From Phragmites australis (taxonomy: Eukaryota; Streptophyta; Magnoliopsida; Poales; Poaceae): 64,000 bases of DNA. The stretch is from contig NC_084928.1 of the NCBI RefSeq assembly GCF_958298935.1, forward strand, positions 23,219,501 to 23,283,500, in the 5' to 3' direction. The position numbers were made by a program, and so were the translations under genes. This document shows positions 44,906 to 56,796 of this stretch, piece by piece; the stretch's first letter is position 1, and each line of letters begins with the position of its first letter. A model generated the notes under the pieces. That model ran no database searches. It was not told where the DNA came from and saw only the letters and a program-made list of their open reading frames with translations.

Positions 44906-46120
44906 GCGAAGGGAATCCAATGACTGGCTGGCCGCCTCACAGCCCTCTGTCGTTTCCTCGCTAAGTCTGCTGAGCACAACCTTCCATTCTTCTAAGGGGG
45001 TCCGAGCCTTTCAAATGGATGACAGAGTGTTAGGATGCCTTTGAGGCCCTCAAGGCCCACCTTTCCGACATCAAGACACTCGCAATACCCCTCCCTGGTG
45101 AAGGGATCCTCTTCTACTTATCCGCCTTCACCTCCACTGTAAGTGTCATGCTCGTGCGGGAAGAGAAGAATGAAGGCTACTCTATTCAGAGGGTTGTCTA
45201 CTATATTTTAGAGGCCCTAGCTGAGGCCAAACACTCTACATTGAGCTTGAAAAAAATAGGGTGTGCCCTCCTTGTGGCCTCACGCAAGCTCTGGCACTAC
45301 TTCCACACCCACGACATCATAGTACCAACCTCGTACCCACTGGGCGACATGTTCCATAATTGGGAGGCAACGAGATGCATAGGTAAGTGGGTTGTGGAAC
45401 TAGCACCCTTGACAGTGAAGTTCATGACCCGCTCGGCCATCCAGTTGTAACTCCTGGCCTACTTCATCGCCAAATGGACTCCCCACATCTAAGGCCCCCA
45501 ACAGCACCTCCCCAAGATGTATGGACAATATACATAGACGGAGCCTATGGGTCCACCAGCATGGGAGCCAGGGCAGTCCTCATCTCCTTGACTAGATAGC
45601 GAGCCACATTCACCGCCCGCCTAGAGTTCAAGACAACTAACAACATCACCGAATACGAAGCCATCCTTTTGGGGCTTCAAAAGGCTCGAGCCTTAGGAGC
45701 CGCTAGACTCGTCGTGAAGATAGACTCTTAGGTCATCGCCGGGCACATTGACAAGAGTTTCCAGGTTTGGCATCTAGAACTGGTGAAGTACCTTGAAGCA
45801 ATCTGTAAAGCCGAAGGGTCCTTTTGTGGCATCTCAGTGTGAAGCATACCACACATTGGCAACCAAGATGCCAATGCCTTGGCCAAAGCAGCCGCTAGGA
45901 GTAGGGTCCTTCCACCAGGGGCTTTCTGCAAAGTCCTCTACAAGTTAGTAGCAGGTACCTCCAATGGGGTTGCCACCACCGTCCTCTCCATCAGACTCCT
46001 AGACTGGAGGGTCCACATCCTCTCCATCCTGAATGGAACGAAAGAGCCCAACGACCCCGTTGAGCTCCATCACATTAAGCAGCACCTAAAGGGTTACCTC
46101 ATGGTAGACAAAGCCCTTTA
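44906..46120 (+). pseudogene. RNase H pair of Tat-B
   Basis: The first RNase H region is best preserved at 45148-45450 (MLVREEKNEGYSIQRVVYY, a typical end of the gypsy RNase H). The second begins WTIYIDGAYGSTSMGARAVL at about 45524 and continues with NNITEYEAILLGLQKARALG. Stops interrupt it at 45597 and near 45730. The linker ends at 46121 (YLMVDKAL). Confidence 0.8.
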
Positions 46121-47250
46121 AAAGGTTGGAGTCTGCACCCCTCCTCCGCTTTTTCCCCAAGGAGTAGGGACCAACCTCCTTCAACAAAGTCATGAAGGAT
46201 TCTATGGCAGCCACCTCGCACCTTGCGCCCTTATAGGCAAAGTGCTCCGCTAGGGGCTATACTAGCCCACAATTATGTCTAATGCAAAGGAACTCGTCCA
46301 CACCTGCCAAGGATGCCAGTGGATTGGGCGCTGAAGCTGCCTCCTTCGACTACTCTGTAGCCAATCACTCCCATCTAGCCCCTGGCATGTTGGGGAATGG
46401 ACTTGATCAGACTATTCCCTTGCGCCAAAGGAAATCTCAGGTACGCAGTGGTGGCCCTGGAGTACTTCTCCAAGTGGATCGAGGCCAAGCCCCTCATGGC
46501 GATTACATCCAAGAATGTCCAGAAATTCTTTTGGAAAAATATCATATGTCGTCTTAGCATCCCACGTTAGCTAACTGTTGAAAACGGGATTCAGTTTGAC
46601 TCTAGCCCGTTCTGAGATTTTTGCACCAAACTCGACATTGAGCTATGCTTCACCACGGTACATCACCCAACGTCCAATAGGGCCATCGAGCATGCCAATG
46701 ACAACATCCTCTCAGGACTCAACTATCACCTCGTTGACCTCGCTAAAGGCCTATGGGTTGAAGAGCTTCCAAAGGTGTTGTGGTCCCTTCGCACCACGGT
46801 CATGCGCCTCACTGTGTTTACCCCCTTTTGCCTTCTATTCAGCGACGAGGCTATGACTCCAACCAAAATCAAGGGACGTTCCCTCTGGGTGCAGATCCCA
46901 GAGACCCCAGAGAAAGAGAACTATCCCTCAACCTCACCAAAGGCACGAGGCTCCATGCTGCCCAGAACCTTGACAGCTAGATGCTGAAACAAAGGCTTAG
47001 TATAATCCCAAGGTCATGCCATGAACCTTTAAACCCGAAGACCTAGCCCTTCAGTGCGCTCTAGCTCTGGAAAAACTGTGGAACAAGTGGGAAGGCCCTT
47101 ACTAGTCCTCTAATTCAATAGACCTGGCTCCTATCGCTTGGCAAACATGGAAGGAACCCCCTTCGAGCACACCTGGGACACGGAGGCACTCCGTAGGTAT
47201 TACACGTAGAAAACCTTCCCCCCTCCTTGTTTTGTAATGTACCTGGGCGA
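46121..47250 (+). pseudogene. Integrase of Tat-B (broken)
   Basis: Colinear with Tat-A 19621-20760. Readable pieces include ELVHTCQGCQWI-like zinc-binding sequence near 46290, VALEYFSKWIEAKPLMAITS (about 46455-46510) and LWVEELPKVLWSLRTTVMRLT near 46750-46815. Several frameshifts are present. Confidence 0.8.
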
Positions 47251-47304
47251 AGCCTGTTGGCCACATTTTGCAATACATAGAACATCAACTAAGTAACTCC
47301 CATC

Positions 47305-47855
47305 TAATTCGACCTCGTAGGCCACAGGCTCCAGTAGCATCAGGTGTGACAACCTCTACTACTTTGAATGTCATATGCCTTAGTACCATTAAGCATACAA
47401 ACCTTCACTACCTGGAAGGCCATAGGCCTCGGTATCGTCGAGTACAAACCTTCGCTACCGTGAAGGCTATAGGCCTCGGTACCGTCGAGTAGAAACCTTT
47501 GCTACCTCTAAGGCCATAGGCCTCGGTACCGTTGAGTGCAAACTTCCGCTACTTCGAACGCCATATGCCTCGGTATCGTCAAGCATACAAACCTCTCCTA
47601 CCTCGAAGGCCATAGGCCTCGGTACTATTGAGTACAAACCTCCGCTACTTTGATGGCCATAGGCTTCGGTATCGTTGAGTGTACAAACCTCCGCTACCTC
47701 GAAGGCCACAGGCCTCAGTACAATTGAGTACAAACCTCCACTACCTCGAAGGCCATAGGCCTCAGTACCATCGATTACAAACCTCAACTACTTCAAAGGC
47801 CATAGGCCTCGGTACCATCGAGTGTACAAACATCTGCTACCTCGAAGGCCATAGG
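47305..47855 (+). repeat. 3'-UTR tandem repeat array of Tat-B, left part
   Basis: About 12 degenerate units of 47-50 bp, each with cgaaggccataggcctcgg and gtaccgtcgagtacaaacctc cores. Element D is inserted in one unit at its ATAGG (47851-47855); the array resumes at 55576. Tandem repeats between integrase and LTR are a known trait of Tat-lineage elements. Confidence 0.9.
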
Positions 47856-48767
47856 TGATGAGTAATGTTGGCCTGATCTTCCGATAGGTAGCGATAAGTC
47901 GGTAGGTGGAGAACTCAACGTCAATGATCCAAAGGCTTCGACCCGAACAGATCATCTCCCTTGCAATCACTACACCACAGCTCCGTTGGTTATCAACCGT
48001 GTCGCGCGGTTGACCTCGCCAAGAAAGCTCAATCCCTGCAAGCGTACCGAGAACACAAGCAAGAACGTAGAAGATGCAATCTGAAATATTACGAATAGAA
48101 TTCAAGCACTCAAAGTCGGGGTTCCACAAACACTTGCGGCGGCCTAGTCGGTCCGGAACAAGAGCGAAAATCTCACAATCTGTGTGTAGATCAATATCTA
48201 AGCAAAACCCAACCCTAATTGGGGTGGCGGCTACTGTATATAAGAGACTAGGGTCGGCCAATGACCCCTGGACGCGTCCCTAATAGACTCCAACACGTTA
48301 CACGGCCCAACGGCCCAAAAGATGGTGGCGCAACACCCTGACAGATTCTGGACATCCACTTGTTTCGACGATTCCTGTTGACTCATAAAGAATTTGGATA
48401 TGGGACCAGTCCCGTTGGAAAGCCTATCTCCTTCGCTTTCCAACCATGTGTAGAACGTCGAAAACGGAGTCCGTATGCGTCCTGGGCGACGATTTTAGTG
48501 CAGTATGGTCCTGGACTCCGAAACGGACTCGAACTTGATTGGACCTCCACCTTGACTTGGGCGCCCTTGCTGGTCTTCTCTCGTGTTCCTAAGTAACAAA
48601 ACATCACAATTATTCAGTAGCATCCCATCCTTATCAAAATATAAAGGAACACTAAGGAATGAGCTCACCTCATGATTTAGTTGACGTGCACGAGCTCGTG
48701 TCAATGGACCTATTGTTGGAGGAATACTCGGTGTGTGTGTGTATCCGAAAGAGTGATGTCCTCATCA
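47856..48767 (-). repeat. 3' LTR of element D
   Basis: 912 bp, TGATGAGTAATG...CCTCATCA in plus orientation. A TATA-like tract lies at about 48236-48244. The last 58 bp on the coding side also encode the end of pol. Confidence 0.93.
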
Positions 48768-51700
48768 TCCTCCCCCTCTTGAATTGGAGTCATCCTCGAC
48801 ACAATGTCATCTTCTTCTCCCAAGTAAGACTTCAAATCTGAAATGTTAAATGTGGGACTAACCCCATAATCTGCAGGCAACTCAAGCCTATATGCATTAT
48901 CATTGATCTTTTCCATAATTTTAAAAGGACCATCAGCTCGAGGTAGCAATTTAGACTTTCTCAAATCAGGAAACCTATCTTTGCGCAAATGTAACCACAC
49001 AAGATCACCAATTTCAAAAGTAATATATTTCCGACCTTGGCTACCATAAGTTCTATACTTCTCATTCATCTTTTCAATATTTTCCTTAGTCAACTCATGC
49101 ATTTTCAGAATCAAATCAACACATGTCTTAGCATCAAGATTCAATTTCTCGGATGTTGGTAAAGGCAATAAATCAATAGGGGCACGAGGATTAAAACCAT
49201 ACACTACCTGAAACGGACTTACCTTGGTGGTGGAGTGAACTGATCTGTTGTAAGCGAACTCAATATGGGGTAGACACTCTTTCCACATCCTCAAATTTTT
49301 CTTCAAAATAGCCCGCAACATGGTGGATAATGTGCGGTTCACAACCTCCGTTTGTCTATCGGTTTGAGGGTGACATGTCGTCGAAAACAGTAGCTTTGTC
49401 CCAAGTTTATTCCAAAGTGACCTCCAAAAGTGGCTCAAAAATTTAGCATCACGATCCGAAACAATGGTGTTAGGCACTCTATGCAAGCGAATGATTTCCC
49501 TGAAAAACAAATCAGCTATGTGTGTAGCATCATCGCTCTTGTGACAAGGTATAAAATGTGCCATTTTTGAAAAACGATCCACAACGACAAATATACTATC
49601 CCTCCCCCTCTTGGTCCTAGGCAATCCTAAAATAAAATCCATAGAAATATCCTCCCAAGGCACACTAGGAACAGGAAGAGGCATATAAAGTCCATGTGGG
49701 TTCAAGCGAGACTTAGCTTTATTGCAAGTAGTGCAGCGTGCCACGTAGCGCTCGACGTCGCGCCTCATCTTAGGCCAAAAGAAGTGAGCAGCCAGTACAT
49801 CCTCGGTCTTCTTCACTCCAAAATGTCCCATCAAACCACTACCATGCGCTTCCTGCAAGAACAAGAAGCGAATAGAGCTAGCTGGGATGCATAGCCTGTT
49901 AGCACGGTATAGCAATCCATCAGTCAGCACATATTTATTCCAAGTTCTTCCTTCTTTACAATGTTCAAAAGCATCTTTAAAGTCCAAATCAGTAGCATAT
50001 AATCCTTTAATTGTTTCTAAACCAAAAATCTTATGATCGAGTTGGGACAGCATGGTATAACGTCTAGATAATGCATCTGCAATGACATTGTCTTTACCTT
50101 TCTTGTGTTTAATGATATAAGGAAATGACTCTATAAATTCAACCCATTTAGCATGACATTTGTTCAGTTTGGCTTGGCTTCTAATATGTTTCAAAGCTTC
50201 ATGATCAGAATGAATAATAAACTCCTTGGGCCAAAGATAATGTTGCCATGTTTCTAAAACTCGCACTAAAGCATACAACTCCTTATCATAAGTTGAATAA
50301 TTCAGAAATGGCCCATTCAATTTCTCACTAAAATAAGCAACGGGTTTACCTCCTTGTAGTAGCACTCCTCCAATTCCAATGCCGCTAGCATCACATTCTA
50401 CCTCAAAAGTCTTACCAAAGTCCGGAAGTTGGAGTAGAGGTGCATGCGTAAGCTTCTCTTTCAACGTATTAAAAGCTTGTTCTTGTGCTGGCCCCCATTA
50501 GAACGGAACGCTCTTCTTTGTCAACTCATTGAGTGGGGCAGCAATGGTGCTGAAATCTCTCACAAAACGCCGATAGAACCCTGCAAGGCCATGAAAGCTT
50601 CTCACCTGTGTGATATTCCCAGGGGTCGGCCAGCTCTTGATGGCTTCAATTTTAGCTTCATCCACTTCAATTCCCTGTGGAGTAACAACATAGCCAAGAA
50701 AAGCAACTCTATTCGTGCAAAAGGTGCACTTGTCAAGGTTAGCAAACAAACGTGCCTCTCTCAAAGCAGTAAAAACAGCACGTAGATGATCAATGTGTTC
50801 TTCATGTGACTTGCTATAGATCAAAATATCATCAAAGTACACCACCACAAATCTTCCTATGAAAGCACGTAAAACCTCATTCATCAATCTCATGAAAGTG
50901 CTAGGTGCATTAGTTAAACCAAAAGGCATCACTAACCACTCATATAGACCGAACTTAGTTTTGAAAGCAGTTTTCCATTCATCTCCCAATTTCATTCTTA
51001 TTTGGTGGTAACCACTACGCAAGTCAATCTTCGTGAAAATAATAGAACCACTCAACTCATCAAGCATGTCGTTTAGCCTAGGAATAGGGTGACGATACCT
51101 TATTGTGATATTATTAATGGCTCTACAATCAACACACATGCGCCATGTACCATCTTTCTTAGGAACCAAAAGAACAGGAACAGCACAAGGACCAAGGCTC
51201 TCTCGTACGTACCCACGATCCAAAAGGTCTTGGACTTGTCGCTGAATTTCCTTAGTCTCCTCCGGATTGGTCCTATATGCAACGCGGTTTGACAAAGTCG
51301 CTCCCGGGATCAAATCTATTTGTTGCTCTATCCCTCTCAATGGTGGCAGCCCCGGGGGTATCTCAGCTAGAAAGACATCCTTATACTCCTGCAAAAGGTT
51401 AGTGACAGCAGCAGGCAAAGAGCTAGGTATATCATCAATTGAAAATAAAACCTCTTTGCATACCAAAGCATAGCACAAAGTATCATTATCTTGAATTTCA
51501 GCAAGGTCAGATTTAGTAGCAAGCATAACACCACCCTTTAACTTAATGCCTTCGGACCTAGGTGTGTTCTTCTCTTTCTTAGGTGGGAAAACAGATTGAG
51601 CTACTTGCTGATTTTCAGATTCCAAAACACGTTCTTTCTTTTCTTTTTCAGCTAGCGCTTTATCACATTGCACAATTTCAGTAGGTGTCAAAGGAAGCAA

Positions 51701-53419
51701 AGAGATTTTCTTTCCCTTGTGCATGAGAGAGTATTTATTACTTCTACCATGGTGTGTAGCATCGGTATCAAATTCCTAAGGACGGCCTAACAAAAGTGAA
51801 CATGTTTTCATAGGCACTACATCAAAATCAGCATAGTCATAGTAGGAACCAATAGAAAAATGTACTCTCGCAGATTGTGTTACCTTAACCTTACCGCTGT
51901 TATTGAACCACTGAATGTAGTATGGATGAGGATGTGCACGTGTTGGCAAGGAAAGATTCTTCACAAGATTGGAGCTCAAGAGGTTGTTGCAACTCCCGCC
52001 ATCAATTATGGTACGAACACGTGCATCTTTGACAATGAGGAATGTCTGGAATAGATTATGGCGTTGTAGCTGCTCTGCTTGCCCCATTTGAGAACTCAAA
52101 ACTCGCTTCACAATGAAGGTGCGTGCTGCATAACTCTCCGTGGTAGCGGTACCACTAATCTCCTCCCCCTCACTATCCATGTCATAATCGGCTGCAAGAT
52201 TAGCTTCAAATGCATATTCTTCCTCGATATCACTATGACTAACATATCCACCATCTGCTGTTGCGGAGTATGCTCGCTGGCTTGGGCAATCCTTCATGAC
52301 GTGGCCAATACCTTAGCAGCGACGGCACACAATGCCCGTTGTACGACCCGTGGTAGCTTCACTTGAAGAAGAGCTTGGCATTGGATCCTGCGAAACAGTA
52401 GATTTGCTCACCTCACGTGATGGTTGTAGTGCTCCTGCTGAACGCGCCTGAGTGTTGGAGGAGGGGGCAGCAGATTGTGTAGATGTAGAAGGGAATGTTG
52501 TTGCTTGTCCCGGTGGTACTCGTGAAGTAGATGTACTCCTAAAATTGTTCTGCAATTTCTGCACCTGTTGTCGACCCTGCAGTTCTTTTTCTGCCAAGAT
52601 AGCAAAATGGAACAACCTATTGGTAGTATTGTAATCTTTATAATCAACAAGGTCCTGAATTTCACGTCTCAACCCGGAGTAAAAACGAATCATGGTATCC
52701 TCATCATCCTCTTGTATACTACAACGAAGCATAGCAATTTGAAGCTCTTGATAGTAATCATGCACAGATTTAGAACCTTGATTTAAGCGCTGCAATTTCT
52801 TTTTCAATTCACGTGTATAATCAGGAGGAATAAATCTATTGCGCATGGCACGCTTTAGTCTAAGCCATGATTCAGGTTCTAAGCCACTAGAAACTAAACC
52901 ATTCCACCAAATAATAGCATAATTCGTGAACTCACAAGTGGCTAGTCTAACTCTATGCATTTCAGGAACCATATGAGAACTATACTTTTGATCAACCGTC
53001 ATTTTCCAATTCAAATAAGCATCAGCATCATATGCACCATCAAAAGGAGGCATTGAAAACTTAATCTTAGAATAAGGATCATCGCGACCATTGCGATTAA
53101 CATTATTACCTCCGTTACCTTGACGACGTTGTTGTTGGTCACGACGTAATTGTTCAGCACGAGGACGTTGCTCAGCATACGCATCTTGCCCAACAAAAAC
53201 CTCACCATCTTCTTGGTCACCATTATCAGTATCATCATCATGTGAATGTTCATCATCCTGTGGTGGCTATCGCAACTCAAGGTCGTTGACTCACGTGACG
53301 AGGTTAGCAATGCTTGTTCTAATGTCTGTCAATAGTCTAGTATGATCCTGCAAGGCTTTGTTGAGTTCTTCCTTGGACACACAATCCTTAAAATCTGACG
53401 GAGAGCCATCACCTGACAT
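48710..53419 (-). pseudogene. gag-pol of element D: one frame, five nonsense codons
   Basis: From ATG 53417-53419 (MSGDGSPSDF) to the stop at 48710-48712 the frame is continuous for 1570 codons without a frameshift. Domains in order: gag (about 53050-52620), zinc knuckle (near 52320-52280), protease with DGGS (52003-51992), RT with YFDD (50839-50828), RNase H (FEVECDASG, about 50400), and integrase with HFGVKKTED...CTTC zinc site, VVVDRFSKM and [11 protein letters not shown] core. Premature stops are at 53291-53293, 53267-53269, 52313-52315 (in the zinc knuckle), 51776-51778 and 50498-50500. All catalytic motifs are intact. The last 20 residues lie in the 3' LTR. Confidence 0.93.
48768..48780 (-). 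promoter_or_regulatory. Polypurine tract of element D
   Basis: The minus strand reads AAGAGGGGGAGGA and abuts the 3' LTR. It lies within the pol coding frame. Confidence 0.85.
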
Positions 53420-54653
53420 GGTTAGTAGAAAAACAAAGGACAACACAATATTATCCCTATCAACTACTAGGTGGTGGAAGGTGGAATCACACACACTCAA
53501 GCGTCTTACCACGCTCTTACAAATGTTCTTACCAACGCAGCAAGGAGAAACAACCGGTGACAAGTCTGGAAGCGTGGGATGATTGCAAGAGTGAACCTGT
53601 TCGGATCAAAGGAGGTGGAGCTTGGAAAGGCACAATATGGTAGCAAGGATTAGCAATAACTATAATCAGATGAGCAAAGCTAAATAAGTGTCCAAAGTAT
53701 GAATCACAGTTGCTGGTCTATCATGTGTCCCTAGTCCTAGCACAACAGCTGAAACAAAGCTAAAAAGGATGATCAGAGAAAGACACAGCAAATAGCACAA
53801 TGATCTGGGTGTTCTCTATGTGCTCCTCTTTTTTTGTCTTTTAGCACTAGTAGGAATCACGAATTTTTTTTTCATATTTTTTTGATATTTTTTTCTGAAC
53901 TAGGAGCACACAAGAAACAACCACAAAAATTTTCAGCTCAAATGGATGCAAGATGTGGCCTATAGAAAATCAAGCACGTTCTCTGAAAAGCGTGCGGAAA
54001 CTTCGAGGCTCGAATACTCTATCTTCCGAGCCGAATTTGGGAAAAACATTTCGGCGGAACCAGGCAAAGTTGAGGAGTAACGGATGTAACTTTTTCTGTA
54101 GATGTCCGTGAAAAAAAAATTTGCCTGATTCCGAGTCCGTATGAGAAAGTTATGGCCGTTTTACTGAACCCCTGTCGAGTTAGGGTTTTTTTCAAAGCAC
54201 CTCTTGCAGAAATTGACCTCTTTAAGGTATTGCAAGCAATAGGATCGCGAGATGAACAAGGAGGGCAACGGTGGCAGGGCAATTGATACAAGGTGGCTTG
54301 CGACCTATCTAGGGTTGGCGTGGCGGAAAGTAACACAAGGCGGCTCGCGGTGGCAAATCGAGTAATGTGGTGGCTCGACTTGTTGGTGGGGATGGTGGCG
54401 ATGGGATAGCGGCGTGAGCAAAACAGCACGGAGCGTTGACTAAAGACCAAGAACACGACTCTAACCAGGAACAAGACTCGACCACAGACACAAACTCAAC
54501 AACGCGCAACTGAAAACAAAAATTGCAAAGGCACAAAGGGTTCTAGGGCAGCGGAAATTGACGGATTTTTTTTTTGGCTTTTTCTGGACTCTAGGTAATG
54601 AAAACAAACTAATCTAAAGGGGAAAAACGAAATTACCTAACGGGCAACCTGAA
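53420..54653 (-). other. Untranslated leader of element D
   Basis: About 1.2 kb between PBS and gag with no open frame of note. It lacks the 34-bp minisatellite of CRM-A1 and CRM-B1. A T-rich stretch (on plus) lies near 53860-53895. It would hold packaging signals; none is identified. Confidence 0.7.
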
Positions 54654-54665
54654 AATCTGATACCA
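54654..54665 (-). promoter_or_regulatory. Primer-binding site of element D
   Basis: The minus strand reads TGGTATCAGATT, a match to the first 9 bases of the initiator-Met site, 2 bases after the LTR. Confidence 0.8.
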
Positions 54666-54667
54666 GT

Positions 54668-55575
54668 TGATGAGTAATGTTGGCCTGATCTTCCGATAGG
54701 TAGCGATAAGTCGGTAGGTGGAGAACTCGACGTCGATGATTCAAAGGCTTTGACCCGAACAGATCGTCTACCTTGCAATCACTACACCACAGCTCCGTTG
54801 CTTATCAACCGTGTCGCGCGGTTGACCTCGCCAAGAAGGCTCAATCCCTGCAAGCGTACCGAGAACACAAGCAAGAATGTAGAAGATGCAATCTGAAATA
54901 TTGCGAATAGAATTCAAGCACTCGAAGTCGGGGTTCCACAAACACTTGTGGCGGCCTAGTCGGTCCGAAACAAGAGCGAAAATCTCACAATCTATGTGTA
55001 GATCAATATCTAAGCAAAACTCAACCCTAATTGGGGCGGCGGCTACTGTATATAAGAGACTAGGGTTGGCCAATGACACCTGGACGCATCCCTAATAGAC
55101 TCCAATACGTTACACGGCCCAACGGCCCAAAAGATGGTGGCGCAACACCCTGACAGATTCTGGACATCCACTTGTTTCGACGATTCCTGTTGACTCATAA
55201 AAAATTTGGATATGGGACCAGTCCCGTTGGAAAGCCTATCTCCTTAGCTTTCCAACCATGTGTAGAACGTCGAAAACGGAGTCCGTATGCGTCCTGGACG
55301 ACGATTTTAGTGCAGTATGGTCCTGGACTCCGAAACGGACTCGAACTTGATTGGACCTCCACCTTGACTTGGGCGCCCTTGCTGGTCTTCTCTCGTGTTC
55401 CTAAGTAACAAAACATCACAATTATTCAGTAGCATCTCATCCTTATCAAAATATAAAGGAACACTAAGAAATGAGCTCACCTCATGATTTAGTTGACGTG
55501 CACGAGCTCGTGTCAATGGACCTATTGTTGGAGGAATACTCGGTGTGTGTATCCGAAAGAGTGATGTCCTCATCA
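54668..55575 (-). repeat. 5' LTR of element D
   Basis: 908 bp, TGATGAGTAATG...CCTCATCA. A TATA-like TATATAAG tract (plus strand; the minus strand reads CTTATATA) lies at about 55049-55056. Differences from the 3' LTR are mostly transitions, consistent with cytosine methylation. Confidence 0.93.
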
Positions 55576-55765
55576 ATAGGCCTCAATACCATCAAGTACA
55601 AACCTTCACTACCTCGAAGGCCATAGGCCTCGGTACCATCGAGTACAAACCTCCTCTACTTCAAAGGCCATAAGCCTTGGAACCGTCGAGAGTACAAACT
55701 TATGCTACTTCGAAGGCCATAGGCCTCAGTAGCATCGAGTATAAACCCCCACTCCCTCAAAGGTG
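55576..55765 (+). repeat. 3'-UTR tandem repeat array of Tat-B, right part
   Basis: About three to four more 48-bp units with the same core as 47305-47855. The unit split by element D continues from ATAGGCCTC at 55576. Confidence 0.9.
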
Positions 55766-56115
55766 TGGGGGAGTGGTTTCCTCCTCGGGGCACGAGCGCT
55801 CACCTCGTCCCTGTACCCATGATCATGACAAAACATAACTGCTCTGCATAACTCTCTAATGCCGAGATGCCATGTGTCCCACTACCGCCTGGCCAAACAT
55901 GACTATGCCATTAACTGCATGTTGCATTTAATGCTCTCTCTCTCTCTCACAGGTGATGTTAACCATTCAGCTCAACCGTTGGACTGACACTTAAAACAAC
56001 TCTATCCAACCCAAGGACTGTGGGCCCCTGAGTAACAAAGCTATGTATCATCAAAGGCCCTACTCCAAAGACCGTGGGGCCGGTCATTTCGCTGGCCACC
56101 CTCGCAAGGGTCTAT
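55766..56115 (+). other. Tat-B 3' untranslated region
   Basis: Sequence between the tandem repeats and the 3' LTR, with a (CT) tract at about 55935-55950. No coding capacity. Tat-A has no counterpart, since it is cut at 20931. Confidence 0.7.
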
Positions 56116-56693
56116 TATTGGGGGTCGCCTTCAAGGAGCCCCGATGTTATAGGCTCTGCCACTCTAAGCTCGAAGGCCAACGGGGTTCAAGACACATCTA
56201 GAGGCCATGGGCTCCGATTGGCCAGGAAGGCCCAAGCCTCAAAGGGCCCATGGATCCCCGAAGACTATGAACCTCCGAGGAGCCCTGGGGGTAATCAGCG
56301 CTTCAGAAGGACCAATGAGAAAGGGGCCCACTAGCCACGTGGTACCTGCCACAAAGTGATCAGCATTTAATACTAGTGTGGTTAGTGGCCATCCTAACAT
56401 ACTAGATAGGATCGGCACCGTGGCTGATGACCGGCCTAGCCCTACGGCCAATGCCATAATAGTCTTGGCCACTTGCCATAACAGTCACAACCACTTGTTG
56501 TATCCATGTTTATGAGGCTAGCCATAGACCCTAACTGTACAGTGATGACTTGTATCTCTATCTACCCTGTAGGGGTATGCTTGTACACTTACACCCTGGA
56601 TGGTACTATAAATAAAGTCCCCTGGCCACTAGGCCCAGGGAGGATTTTTCCTTTTCTAATTACTCTAGGTGTATCCTTCATCTCCACTTCTTC
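56116..56693 (+). repeat. 3' LTR of Tat-B, truncated
   Basis: It starts TATTGGGGG like the Tat-A LTR and matches 2871-3450, including the TATA box (56607-56614). Similarity ends near 56693. The next 100 bp (56694-56796) are unassigned. Confidence 0.85.
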
Positions 56694-56796
56694 TAGGGTG
56701 GTAAAGTTGCTCCCACAAGTAGATCATCCCCAGCTGCAGGTTGGTCAGCAATGTCCTAGCTGACCCCTCTAGGGCGGTGGGAAGTTAGATATCCAT

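Larger units (their letters stand above)
47856..55575 (-). mobile_element. Young, nearly complete CRM-like gypsy element D
   Basis: 7720 bp with LTRs at 47856-48767 and 54668-55575, target duplication ATAGG at 47851-47855 and 55576-55580, PBS, polypurine tract and one gag-pol frame. By eye the LTRs differ at about 25 of 908 sites plus a 4-bp GT repeat difference. At 1.3e-8 substitutions per site per year (a rate used for rice) this is about 1 million years. It is the youngest insertion in the window. LTR ends TGATGAGGACATC...TCATCA and a pol end that runs into the LTR fit the CRM branch. Confidence 0.92.
33697..56693 (+). mobile_element. Ty3/gypsy Tat-lineage retrotransposon Tat-B (interrupted)
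   Basis: Colinear duplicate of Tat-A: truncated 5' LTR, gag, protease, [CRM-B1], RT, two RNases H, integrase, 3'-UTR tandem repeats [element D], 3' LTR. It keeps the 3' LTR that Tat-A lost but lacks most of the 5' LTR. It lacks the solo LTR that splits Tat-A gag. All coding parts are broken. The right LTR is cut at 56693. Confidence 0.85.

Noticed and set aside
47467..47787. A 106-codon minus-strand frame with repeated AYG...EVAEV units
   Set aside because: It translates the 48-bp 3'-UTR tandem repeats, whose unit length happens to keep the frame open. It is not a protein repeat gene.
47305..47855. A CRISPR-like array
   Set aside because: The units are contiguous degenerate tandem repeats without unique spacers, in a plant retroelement 3' UTR.
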